From NCBI GenBank assembly GCA_030595795.1, contig JAUVCH010000010.1, positions 1 through 64,000 on the forward strand: DNA of 64,000 nt, read 5' to 3'. A program made the translations under genes and the position numbers. Shown in pieces: positions 1 through 7,274 of the stretch (position 1 is its first letter; each line of letters opens with the position of its first letter). Source of the stretch: Gammaproteobacteria bacterium (GTDB lineage: Bacteria > Pseudomonadota > Gammaproteobacteria > GCA-001735895). The notes under the pieces were generated by a model that was not told where the DNA came from, ran no database searches, and was given only the letters and a program-made list of their open reading frames with translations.

Positions 1-477
1 CAGGCCGCGCCAACTGTCTTCTGACTGCTCTAGCGAACTCACCTCAGACCAGAATATAGCTACGATTCCACTGATACCAATTAGCGCACCGATCACCACT
101 CGCGGATGAACCGACTGACGCAGGAAAATCGCAGCATTAACGATATTCATCAAAATGACAGTGGAAAACAATAATGCGACTATGCCTGAAGTGAGCAATT
201 CGGTAGCCCAGTAAAATATCAGATAGTTGGTAGAAAATAGAAATAATCCCTGCGAGGCAATAAAGACATGCTGGCTGAAACTGAATCGCAGTGTTCGTTT
301 TGTTAACAGGCAAAACAATAACAATATCGCCGATGCTAAAGCAAAGCGATAAACCAGCGAAACTTCGGGATCAACGATACCGAGCTGAAATTTAATCGCA
401 AACCAGGTTGAACCCCAGATTAAAACGGTCGCCAGATAAAGACTGGCGGAATGCATGATCACCGGCGGGTAACTCAT
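1..477 (-). CDS. DMT/EamA-family transporter, N-terminal part (runs off the window)
   Basis: The reading frame starts at an ATG at 477 and stays open to the window edge, giving about 159 residues of a very hydrophobic protein. The N-terminus begins MSYPPVIMHSASLYLATVLI and continues WGSTWFAIKFQLG, a pattern typical of the first helix of EamA/RhaT drug/metabolite transporters. About five hydrophobic helices are visible (near residues 11-28, 39-55, 66-84, 88-108 and 115-133). These proteins are inner-membrane permeases of ten helices exporting small metabolites; the substrate cannot be read from the sequence. It is divergent from the acyltransferase fusion starting at 564. No clear ribosome binding site precedes the ATG, so the start is only probable. 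Confidence 0.75.
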   Translation of the reverse strand, partial: MSYPPVIMHSASLYLATVLIWGSTWFAIKFQLGIVDPEVSLVYRFALASAILLLFCLLTKRTLRFSFSQHVFIASQGLFLFSTNYLIFYWATELLTSGIVALLFSTVILMNIVNAAIFLRQSVHPRVVIGALIGISGIVAIFWSEVSSLEQSEDSWRGL

Positions 478-563
478 AGAAAAGACGCCGCAGTGTATCG
501 TTAAATGTTCGGTAGGGGGAGACTGTAGTAAACTTAGTACAGATAATTAAAAGGAACCCACGA

Positions 564-2435
564 ATGTCAGACTCCATCAAGCTCCTCGGCAGTCGCCGTT
601 TCCTACCATTTTTTCTAACCCAGTTACTCGGCGCCTTTAACGACAACCTTTTTAAAAATGGCCTTACCATACTCATCGCCTTCCAGGCGGCCAGCATTAG
701 CCAGGAGTCGAGTAATACACTGGTGAATATCGCAGCGGGTTTATTTATTTTACCTTTCTTTCTTTTTTCGCCTATCGCTGGTCAACTAGCGGATAAGTTT
801 GAAAAGGCGATGTTGATTAGAAATATAAAAATACTCGAAATTCTAATCATGCTATTGGGTGCTTTTGCTTTCGTATTTGAGAGCACGACACTGCTAGTCG
901 GTATTTTGTTTTTAATGGGTACCCAATCTGCCTTATTCGGCCCAGTTAAATATAGCTTGCTACCACAGGCCTTAAAAGACGAGGAACTGGTCGGCGGTAA
1001 TGCACTGGTAGAATTCGGCACCTTCCTCGCTATTTTGCTCGGCTTGATTGCCAGTGTTTTTATCATCGGATTAGGCGTCGGCAGCATGGCCGTCGCTGTC
1101 GTGCTCTTTGCCTGTATTGGTTACTGGGCCAGTCGCTCTATCCCGACTCTACCTGCTGCCGCACCCGAATTAAAAATCAGTTTCAACCTGTTTACGCAAA
1201 CCGCTAGTATCATTCGTGACGCGCATAAAAATACCACGGTATTCTATTCGGTGATGGGTATCTCCTGGTTCTGGTTTATTGGCATAACCTATGTCACGCA
1301 ATTACCCAATTTTGTGCGTTACGATCTCGGTGGTAACGAACAGGTCTATATTTTATTACTGGCAATGTTTTCTATTGGTATTGGCATCGGCTCGTTTCTC
1401 TGTGAAAGGCTTTCCGGTCGCATGGTAGAAATAGGCCTGGTACCGATCGGTGCATTAGGACTAACTTTGTTCGGCGTCGACATTTATTTCAATCAGTCTC
1501 CTGGTGCTGGCGAAGCTTTAATCGGGCCTTTGGTTTTCATTGCCGATTCGGCTAACTATAGAGTCATGCTCGACATAGTCATGCTTGGTGTATCCGGTGG
1601 TATTTACATCGTGCCCCTTTACGCGCTCGTGCAACAACGTAGCGATGAGAAGAGACGCTCCCGAATTATTGCGGCGAATAATGTGCTCAACGCGCTATTT
1701 ATGGTAGTCGCTTCGCTATATGGTTTACTCGCATTGAAATCCGGCATTAGCATTCCGACCCTGTTTTTGATCATGGCGTTGATGAATGCGGCCGTGGCTT
1801 TGTTTATTTTTATGCTGGTGCCAGAATTCATCATGCGTTTATTGGTATGGCTACTGATTCATACCATATATCGAGTCAACAAAATTGATCTTGAGAAAAT
1901 CCCTGACAGTGGCCCTTTAGTGCTGGTTTGTAATCATGTCAGCTTTGTCGATGCACTAGTTCTCATCGGCAGCATCCGACGGCCCATTCGGTTCATCATG
2001 TATTATAAAATATTTCAGATTCCAGTCTTGTCGTTTATTTTTAAAACAGCCAATGCCATTCCAATCGCAGGCGCGAAGGAAGACCCGAAATTAATGAAAC
2101 TAGCTTTCGATAAAGTCAGCATCGCGCTAAACAACGATGAAATCGTGTGTATATTCCCCGAAGGAAAAATTACCGATGACGGCGAAATGAATGAATTTAA
2201 GGCCGGTGTTAGTCGTATCATTAAACGTGATCCGGTGCCCGTAGTGCCTCTGGCATTACGGGGGTTATGGGGTAGTTTCTTCAGCCGCAAATATGGTAAC
2301 GCAATGACGCGTTTCTTCCCACGGGGCTTGTTTAGCCGCATCGATTTAATTGCAGATGATGCAATTGCGGCGAGTGATGTTAGTTTGGATGTCCTAACCG
2401 ACAGCGTGTTGAAATTGCGTGGGGATAATAAATAA
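564..2435 (+). CDS. Fusion of LplT-like MFS lysophospholipid transporter and PlsC-type acyltransferase
   Basis: 623 residues. Residues 1 to about 420 form an MFS transporter of the lysophospholipid-transporter type, opening with LLGAFNDNLFKNGLTILI. The rest is a glycerophospholipid acyltransferase domain with the catalytic HX4D motif (NHVSFVD, His458 and Asp463) and the FPEGKIT motif around Glu533. In E. coli LplT flips lysophosphatidylethanolamine inward and Aas re-acylates it. Here the flippase and acyltransferase are one chain, but the acyl-ACP synthetase domain found in Aas and in longer fusions is absent, so an acyl donor must come from elsewhere. AAGGA at 551-555 lies 8 nt before the ATG and fixes the start. 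The role in membrane phospholipid repair is inferred from the domains. Confidence 0.85.
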   Translation: MSDSIKLLGSRRFLPFFLTQLLGAFNDNLFKNGLTILIAFQAASISQESSNTLVNIAAGLFILPFFLFSPIAGQLADKFEKAMLIRNIKILEILIMLLGAFAFVFESTTLLVGILFLMGTQSALFGPVKYSLLPQALKDEELVGGNALVEFGTFLAILLGLIASVFIIGLGVGSMAVAVVLFACIGYWASRSIPTLPAAAPELKISFNLFTQTASIIRDAHKNTTVFYSVMGISWFWFIGITYVTQLPNFVRYDLGGNEQVYILLLAMFSIGIGIGSFLCERLSGRMVEIGLVPIGALGLTLFGVDIYFNQSPGAGEALIGPLVFIADSANYRVMLDIVMLGVSGGIYIVPLYALVQQRSDEKRRSRIIAANNVLNALFMVVASLYGLLALKSGISIPTLFLIMALMNAAVALFIFMLVPEFIMRLLVWLLIHTIYRVNKIDLEKIPDSGPLVLVCNHVSFVDALVLIGSIRRPIRFIMYYKIFQIPVLSFIFKTANAIPIAGAKEDPKLMKLAFDKVSIALNNDEIVCIFPEGKITDDGEMNEFKAGVSRIIKRDPVPVVPLALRGLWGSFFSRKYGNAMTRFFPRGLFSRIDLIADDAIAASDVSLDVLTDSVLKLRGDNK

Positions 2436-2442
2436 CACTAAT

Positions 2443-2805
2443 TTATTTTTTCTCTTTAAGCATCGAAGCAAGATCGGCAAACGGATTATACGTATCGTCT
2501 TTTACTTCTGTTTTTTGTTCCATATCCCCATAACCGGCATCGGTCAATCGTGAGTGTTCATTATCGTGGCAATAAACACAGAGTAATTCCCAGTTACTGC
2601 CGTCCTGTGGATTATTGTCGTGGTTATGGTCGCGGTGGTGAACCGTTAACTCCTGCAAGTTTGCTCGATTAAATTCTCGCGCGCACCGCCCGCATACCCA
2701 GGGGTACATTTTTAATGATATAGCGCGATAGCCTTTTTCTCGTTCAGTCGCAGCCTGCTGAGCCCTGGCTACAATTTGATCTAGTTTTTCATTTGAAGAT
2801 GTCAT
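2443..2805 (-). CDS. yajD: YajD-family HNH nuclease
   Basis: 120 residues closely resembling E. coli YajD along its length, including the YPWVCGRC, LTVHHRDH, DGSNWELLC and NPFADL blocks. Cys38/Cys41 and Cys76/Cys79 form a zinc-binding pair of knuckles around the HNH core His56-His57. The family is a small stand-alone HNH nuclease of unknown physiological role, present in many Gammaproteobacteria. An AGGAA ribosome binding site precedes the ATG. The gene starts only 15 nt after the stop of the LysR gene on the same strand, so the two may be cotranscribed. It is convergent with the acyltransferase fusion, 7 nt apart. Nothing around it suggests a homing or mobile nuclease. Confidence 0.93.
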   Translation of the reverse strand: MTSSNEKLDQIVARAQQAATEREKGYRAISLKMYPWVCGRCAREFNRANLQELTVHHRDHNHDNNPQDGSNWELLCVYCHDNEHSRLTDAGYGDMEQKTEVKDDTYNPFADLASMLKEKK

Positions 2806-2820
2806 TATTTATTTCCTGTT

Positions 2821-3714
2821 CTATTCACCCATCATTAAGCCACGCTCGTCCCGTAAAACCCGCGTGACAAAATCACATACCGCGTCCACTCGTGCGACGT
2901 GCCGCAAGTCTTCATGCACCGACAGCCAATAACTACGATCAACCGAAATTTCGTTGGTCAGGACAATCTGTAAGCTTTGTTGATTTTGTGCCATAAAGCA
3001 ATGCACCAGCCCAAGACCGGTACCATTTAGAATAGCATTAAATTGGGCAGTGACATTGCTGCTACGAAACACCACATGGGCATTCTTGATGGTTGATTCA
3101 AAAAATCGAAGTTCCGGCATTTCGATCAAATCGTCGATGTAGCTAACAAATGAATGCGGAGCAAGATCATCCAGGTTGTTAATCGGCGGATGCTGGCTCA
3201 GATATTCACGCTGCCCGTACAGCTTTAATCGGTAGTCGCATAGTTTCCAGGCGATTAATCGGCCGCTTTCCGGGCGAGCGAGATTAATAGCGATATCGGC
3301 TTCGCGTTTCGACAGGCTCATGCGCCGGGTTTCGGCGACCAGCTCGATTTCGATATCAGGGTGAACTTTACGGAAATCTACGATTCTTGGTGCAATGATC
3401 AGCGAGCCTAGCGCTTCGGGCATAGAAATCCGAACCGTGCCACTTAAGCGCGCATCTTTACCAGCGATGTCCTGATACAGGCGCGTGGAGCGTGTTTCGA
3501 TTTCCTCCGCCATCGGTAACAGGCGCAAGCCAGCGTCGGTTAACTGGTAACCGCGCGGAGACTTATCGAACAACCGTACATCTAACTGCTTCTCCAGAGC
3601 GGTAATGCGTCGGCTTACCGTAGTATGATCGACGTGCAGACGGGTCGCAGTGCGCACTAGCTTACCCTGCCGGGATAATTCGAGGAAAAAGCGGAGATCG
3701 TTCCAGTTGTACAT
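2821..3714 (-). CDS. LysR-family transcriptional regulator, divergent from mmsA
   Basis: About 297 residues from the ATG at 3714 (MYNWNDLRFFLELSRQG), the usual LysR N-terminus. A GTG at 3750 would add 12 residues, but neither start has a Shine-Dalgarno sequence. The first 60 residues are a winged helix-turn-helix (RTATRLHVDHTTVSRRITAL) and the rest is a periplasmic-binding-like effector domain. The conserved RLFDKSPRGYQLTDAG segment is present. It is divergently transcribed from the methylmalonate-semialdehyde dehydrogenase gene, the classical arrangement for a LysR activator and its target. A T-N11-A element (ATAC-N7-GTAT) lies between them. The effector is unknown; a product of valine or propionate-type catabolism is a guess from the neighbour. 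Confidence 0.9.
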   Translation of the reverse strand: MYNWNDLRFFLELSRQGKLVRTATRLHVDHTTVSRRITALEKQLDVRLFDKSPRGYQLTDAGLRLLPMAEEIETRSTRLYQDIAGKDARLSGTVRISMPEALGSLIIAPRIVDFRKVHPDIEIELVAETRRMSLSKREADIAINLARPESGRLIAWKLCDYRLKLYGQREYLSQHPPINNLDDLAPHSFVSYIDDLIEMPELRFFESTIKNAHVVFRSSNVTAQFNAILNGTGLGLVHCFMAQNQQSLQIVLTNEISVDRSYWLSVHEDLRHVARVDAVCDFVTRVLRDERGLMMGE

Positions 3715-3776
3715 TTGTGTATTTTTGCAGAATGATTGTGAATATTCCACTATAGAAATGCATAAATATGTTTCTT

Positions 3777-3791
3777 ATACTACTTTCGTAT
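3777..3791. promoter_or_regulatory. Candidate LysR-type binding site between the LysR gene and mmsA
   Basis: The sequence ATAC-TACTTTC-GTAT is a 4-bp inverted repeat with 7-nt spacing and contains a T-N11-A element, the generic LysR recognition pattern. It sits 25 bp before the mmsA start codon and about 60 bp before the regulator's start. One short element of this type can occur by chance in an A+T-rich gap, so confidence is low. Confidence 0.35.
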
Positions 3792-3816
3792 CCTAAAAAC
3801 TCATAAGGAGTCCGTC

Positions 3817-5322
3817 ATGAATTCAGAATTTACCCAACTCAAGCATTTTGTTAATGGTGAGCGTATCGCCGGTACCAGCGGCCGATTTGGCGATATCTAT
3901 AATCCGAGCAAAGGCGCTAAGGCCAGCGAAGTACCGCTAGCTTCTAAATCAGAAGTAGAAGCGGCTATCGCTGTCGCACAGGAAGCCTTCCCCGCCTGGG
4001 CTGCGACCTCGGTACTCGCACGTTCACGCATCATGACCAAATACGTCCATTTGTTATACGAGCATCAGCACGAAATCGCGACTTTAGTCTGTAACGAACA
4101 CGGCAAGGTGATCGAGGATGCCATGGGGTCGGTTTTGCGCGGCATCGAAGTCGCCGAATTCGCCTGCGGTGCACCGCATCAGCAAAAGGGTGAGTTCTCC
4201 GATGGTGTCTCCAGCGGTATCGATATCTACTCGATGCGTAAACCGCTTGGCGTAGTCGCAGGTATTACTCCGTTCAACTTTCCAGCGATGATTCCATTAT
4301 GGATGGCTGGCATGGCTCTGGTCACAGGTAATACGGTGGTGATGAAGCCATCTGAGAAAGATCCATCCTGCCCATTACGCCTGGCCGAACTCTTCGTCGA
4401 AGCAGGTGGTCCTCCGGGCGTTTTCAATGTCATCAATGGTGACAAAGAAGCCGTCGACACACTGCTCAATGACGAGCGCGTCAAGGCTGTTAGTTTCGTT
4501 GGCTCTACACCAATCGCGCAATATGTTTACGCTACTGCAACTGCCAATGGCAAGCGATGTCAGGCCATGGGTGGAGCCAAAAATCACATGTTGATTTTGC
4601 CCGATGCCGATCTTAACGACGTCGCCAACGCTCTAATGGGTGCGGCATACGGCTCGGCTGGCGAGCGTTGCATGGCAATCTCGGTTGGTGTTTGCGTGGG
4701 TGACGAAGTCGCCGATAAGCTGATCGAGATTCTCAAGCCGCGTGTGGAAGCATTACGTATCGGCAGCAGTACGGATACCGGTCTCGAGATGGGCCCACTG
4801 GTCACCAAAGAACACCGCGAAAAAGTTATGGGCTATATTCAAATGGCCAAAGACGAGGGTTCCGAGCTGGTCGTCGATGGTCGAGGCTTTGTTTGCGAAG
4901 GTCACGAGGATGGTTACTTCCTCGGCGGCTCGCTAATCGACCAGGTGAAGCCCGAAATGACTTCTTATCAGGAAGAAATTTTTGGCCCGGTTCTGCAAAT
5001 TATGCGCGTCGGTTCATTCGACGAGGGAATGGCGCTGGCCACCGACCACCCCTACGGTAACGGTACTTCGATCTTCACGAAAAATGGCGCTGCGGCACGC
5101 ACTTTCGCCGACAAGGTTGAAGTGGGTATGGTGGGTATTAACGTACCGATTCCTGTGCCACTGGCTTTCCACAGTTTTGGTGGCTGGAAATCGTCATCAT
5201 TCGGCGATCACAATCAATACGGCATGGAAGGTTTGCGTTTTTACACCAAGGTAAAAACCGTCACCGCGCGCTGGCAGGAATCAGGCCTTGCTGCTGAGTT
5301 TTCAATGCCGGTATTAAAGTAA
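3817..5322 (+). CDS. mmsA: CoA-acylating methylmalonate-semialdehyde dehydrogenase
   Basis: 501 residues of the aldehyde dehydrogenase superfamily, matching MmsA/IolA in length and in blocks such as GVVAGITPFNFPAMIPLWM and AMGGAKNHMLILPDAD. The catalytic cysteine is Cys285 in GERCMAIS. The family oxidises methylmalonate semialdehyde or malonate semialdehyde with NAD+ and CoA to propionyl-CoA or acetyl-CoA, as a cytoplasmic tetramer. AAGGAG lies just before the ATG. No other valine-degradation gene is adjacent. Close relatives called DddC act on malonate semialdehyde in acrylate and DMSP breakdown. A dddP homologue lies 48 kb away, so that use is possible but not shown. The divergent LysR gene is the likely regulator. 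Confidence 0.9.
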   Translation: MNSEFTQLKHFVNGERIAGTSGRFGDIYNPSKGAKASEVPLASKSEVEAAIAVAQEAFPAWAATSVLARSRIMTKYVHLLYEHQHEIATLVCNEHGKVIEDAMGSVLRGIEVAEFACGAPHQQKGEFSDGVSSGIDIYSMRKPLGVVAGITPFNFPAMIPLWMAGMALVTGNTVVMKPSEKDPSCPLRLAELFVEAGGPPGVFNVINGDKEAVDTLLNDERVKAVSFVGSTPIAQYVYATATANGKRCQAMGGAKNHMLILPDADLNDVANALMGAAYGSAGERCMAISVGVCVGDEVADKLIEILKPRVEALRIGSSTDTGLEMGPLVTKEHREKVMGYIQMAKDEGSELVVDGRGFVCEGHEDGYFLGGSLIDQVKPEMTSYQEEIFGPVLQIMRVGSFDEGMALATDHPYGNGTSIFTKNGAAARTFADKVEVGMVGINVPIPVPLAFHSFGGWKSSSFGDHNQYGMEGLRFYTKVKTVTARWQESGLAAEFSMPVLK

Positions 5323-5351
5323 TCCCACTTAATCTTTTTAACAGTACAGAG

Positions 5352-5373
5352 GACGTTACAGGGAAGTAACGTC
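5352..5373. terminator. Stem-loop between convergent genes
   Basis: A perfect 8-bp inverted repeat, GACGTTAC and GTAACGTC with a 6-nt loop, lies between the convergent mmsA and oxygenase genes and overlaps the latter's stop codon at 5372-5374. No T-run follows on either strand, so it is a transcript-end stem-loop rather than a textbook intrinsic terminator. Confidence 0.4.
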
Positions 5374-6073
5374 AGTTACCGAAACTATAGTTGTACTTTA
5401 ACCCCTTGGCATTGTGTACTTGCGCGTGGAAAGAGACAATAACACGGTCTTTTTCGCCGTTATAGGGGTAGACCATATGTTTCAGATGCGAAGGGAAAAT
5501 GCATAGCTTGCCATCCTGGGGGTAAGAATCCCAGCTACTGTCCTGTACGTAATAATTACCGTAGTCGCCATGACCACCGGCCATATATTCCATATGCGGA
5601 CCATAAAACCGGGTTATACCGTTGGGTCTGCCATCACCAAGCGAATCGGCTGAAGTAGATGAATCCCCTGCCTGTACATAGTAAACACCAGACCAGGAAC
5701 AATTGCCGTGAACGTGGGTTTCGTGAAAAGCATAGCCGTTCGATATTTGAAACCACAGCCCGGTTAAATAGATATTGATTTCGGCTTTATCTTCCCAGTA
5801 TTGCGCATTCGTCTCCTTTGCAATTTCAAAGATACCATCGCGGATAAAAGTAGCAAGATCCTGAAGATCGTGGTTGACCGGATATTGGTCGAGTAAGTCA
5901 TCCCGACTGGCGTAGGCCTGTTGCGGCGCACGCTGCTCTCGATCGCGGTGTTCGTAAAATAATTTTAGCAACGCCGGGTTAACTTGCTGATAGTGTGAAA
6001 AGCGTCGGCTTAAAATAGATACCGGCCACAACTTCTGGATATTGGGATTGCCCTGTGTCTTATTTTTCGCCAT
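5372..6073 (-). CDS. Putative 2OG-Fe(II) oxygenase (TIGR02466-like family)
   Basis: 233 residues. The C-terminal half has the jelly-roll signature of the uncharacterised TIGR02466 family of 2-oxoglutarate/iron oxygenases: HETHVHGNCSWSGVYYV (His120, His122), then IFPSHLKHMVYPY (His199), followed by KDRVIVSFH (Arg210). By family analogy the histidines bind iron and Arg210 binds the 2-oxoglutarate carboxylate. Related proteins occur widely in marine bacteria and phages, usually with unknown substrates. The first 80 residues are charged and less typical. A purine-rich ribosome site (ACGGAAA) precedes the ATG. Upstream on the same strand is an unknown gene 86 bp away, and I see no pathway context. 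The family call is good; the substrate is unknown. Confidence 0.7.
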   Translation of the reverse strand: MAKNKTQGNPNIQKLWPVSILSRRFSHYQQVNPALLKLFYEHRDREQRAPQQAYASRDDLLDQYPVNHDLQDLATFIRDGIFEIAKETNAQYWEDKAEINIYLTGLWFQISNGYAFHETHVHGNCSWSGVYYVQAGDSSTSADSLGDGRPNGITRFYGPHMEYMAGGHGDYGNYYVQDSSWDSYPQDGKLCIFPSHLKHMVYPYNGEKDRVIVSFHAQVHNAKGLKYNYSFGN

Positions 6074-6159
6074 GAGAATTTCCGTTGGAGTAAATACGTT
6101 TCAGCTGTCCATTTTGAATCAGCCTGCGCTATTTTTCTATAGCCCAGAGCAGCTAATCT

Positions 6160-7065
6160 TTAGTTATCGGTGAAAGCTGCCTGGTAAGCCTGGCATTTTT
6201 TGATATAGGCCTGACTGCTTAGCGGCATCGGCACACGGGCACCAGCGATATAACCGATAAGCCTTTTGCCTTCGAGCAAAAGATTTCGTCCCTGCGCGAC
6301 ACGTAGTTGTAGCACCTGTTCAGCGGCTTCGTCGAGCTGGGGGTTAAATTCATCTAACGCTTCAGCCAGAGCCACGTAGTTTGGCCAGATACTAAATATA
6401 ACCGAATCTTTTTTCATGGTTTCCGATACCTGTTTAGCGGCTATAGCGAATTCAGAAATCTTCGACTGCAAACCGGCGAATATTCGACTGCCACAAAAAG
6501 TAGTCATCATAGTCTCTGAAATTAAATCGATATCGCGTTTACTTTGTGCAATTTTGATAAAGCGTGATTGATAGAAGTGGGCGGGGGTCATGGTAAAGGC
6601 CTTGAAAGGCTCACCCCAGATTTCGTCTATACCTTCACAACCACTGTAATGTTTAACTCGCTGACCTAGTGACAATGCTTCCTGAAAACTGTCGCTACAT
6701 TCACGCATGAGTTCATTGTTACGGCTAACCTGTACACCCAGTTCACCAAGGTCAACAATCGAGGTGAATAAATCAGTTGCCCGATTAAACAAAGCACCCG
6801 CTAGCATCGCAGCATTTACTCTTTTCCGTTGGGGATCCGTTTGTGCCTCATAAGCAGCCCTGGCCTGGTCGAGACTTTGGCCCGGCGTGTTAATACCTGC
6901 TTCGGTATGGTGGAAAGCCCGGCGAGTCAGGCTATCGATTAGTCGCTTACGGTTGCTGAGAGAGTCTTCGAGTGGCGGGTAATAACGTATCCAGTAGCCA
7001 TCGTAATAAATATACTCAACTTCGTTGAAAACTTGTCGTGTGCCATTTTGCGGTTGAGTTGCCAT
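6160..7065 (-). CDS. Hypothetical protein, about 300 residues
   Basis: 301 residues that I do not recognise. No signal peptide or membrane helix is visible. The N-terminus is rich in aromatic residues (EVEYIYYDGYWIRYYPP) and the remainder looks largely alpha-helical with regularly spaced hydrophobics. One stretch (residues about 230-275, AEALDEFNPQLDEAAEQVLQ) could form helical hairpins. Cysteines are few and not arranged as a metal site. It lies between the oxygenase-like gene on the same strand and recC, divergent from the latter across a gap of about 200 bp. Codon use looks like that of its neighbours, so nothing points to recent transfer. No function is proposed. Confidence 0.7.
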   Translation of the reverse strand: MATQPQNGTRQVFNEVEYIYYDGYWIRYYPPLEDSLSNRKRLIDSLTRRAFHHTEAGINTPGQSLDQARAAYEAQTDPQRKRVNAAMLAGALFNRATDLFTSIVDLGELGVQVSRNNELMRECSDSFQEALSLGQRVKHYSGCEGIDEIWGEPFKAFTMTPAHFYQSRFIKIAQSKRDIDLISETMMTTFCGSRIFAGLQSKISEFAIAAKQVSETMKKDSVIFSIWPNYVALAEALDEFNPQLDEAAEQVLQLRVAQGRNLLLEGKRLIGYIAGARVPMPLSSQAYIKKCQAYQAAFTDN

Positions 7066-7202
7066 ATGCTACGAAAAAAAACCTGGTTATTTCTGCTTAG
7101 CTTACGTCGAATTATGGCGCGAATAATAGAGCAATTTCACAGTTTCGGCCACTGGTTGTTTAAAGCATTAGAAATACTATTTTAGATAACCGGGCATTAT
7201 CA

Positions 7203-7235
7203 GGCTCACGTCCTGAGCCCATAAGCGCTTATAAT
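7203..7235 (+). promoter_or_regulatory. Palindromic leader and candidate -10 box upstream of recC
   Basis: GGCTCA-CGTCC-TGAGCC (7203-7219) is a 6-bp stem-loop. It is followed at once by the perfect 12-bp palindrome ATAAGCGCTTAT (7221-7232), whose right end overlaps a perfect TATAAT at 7230-7235. No good -35 box sits at the right distance. This could be the recCBD promoter with an overlapping operator, or the hairpin may belong to the transcript end of an unseen RNA. Confidence 0.35.
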
Positions 7236-7274
7236 AAACCACCTCTATCGCTAAGCGGCACATTGACGGTAACA

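Noticed and set aside
2443-2805. YajD considered as a mobile or homing HNH nuclease
   Set aside because: It matches the conserved chromosomal YajD family from end to end, and no intron, intein or repeat surrounds it.
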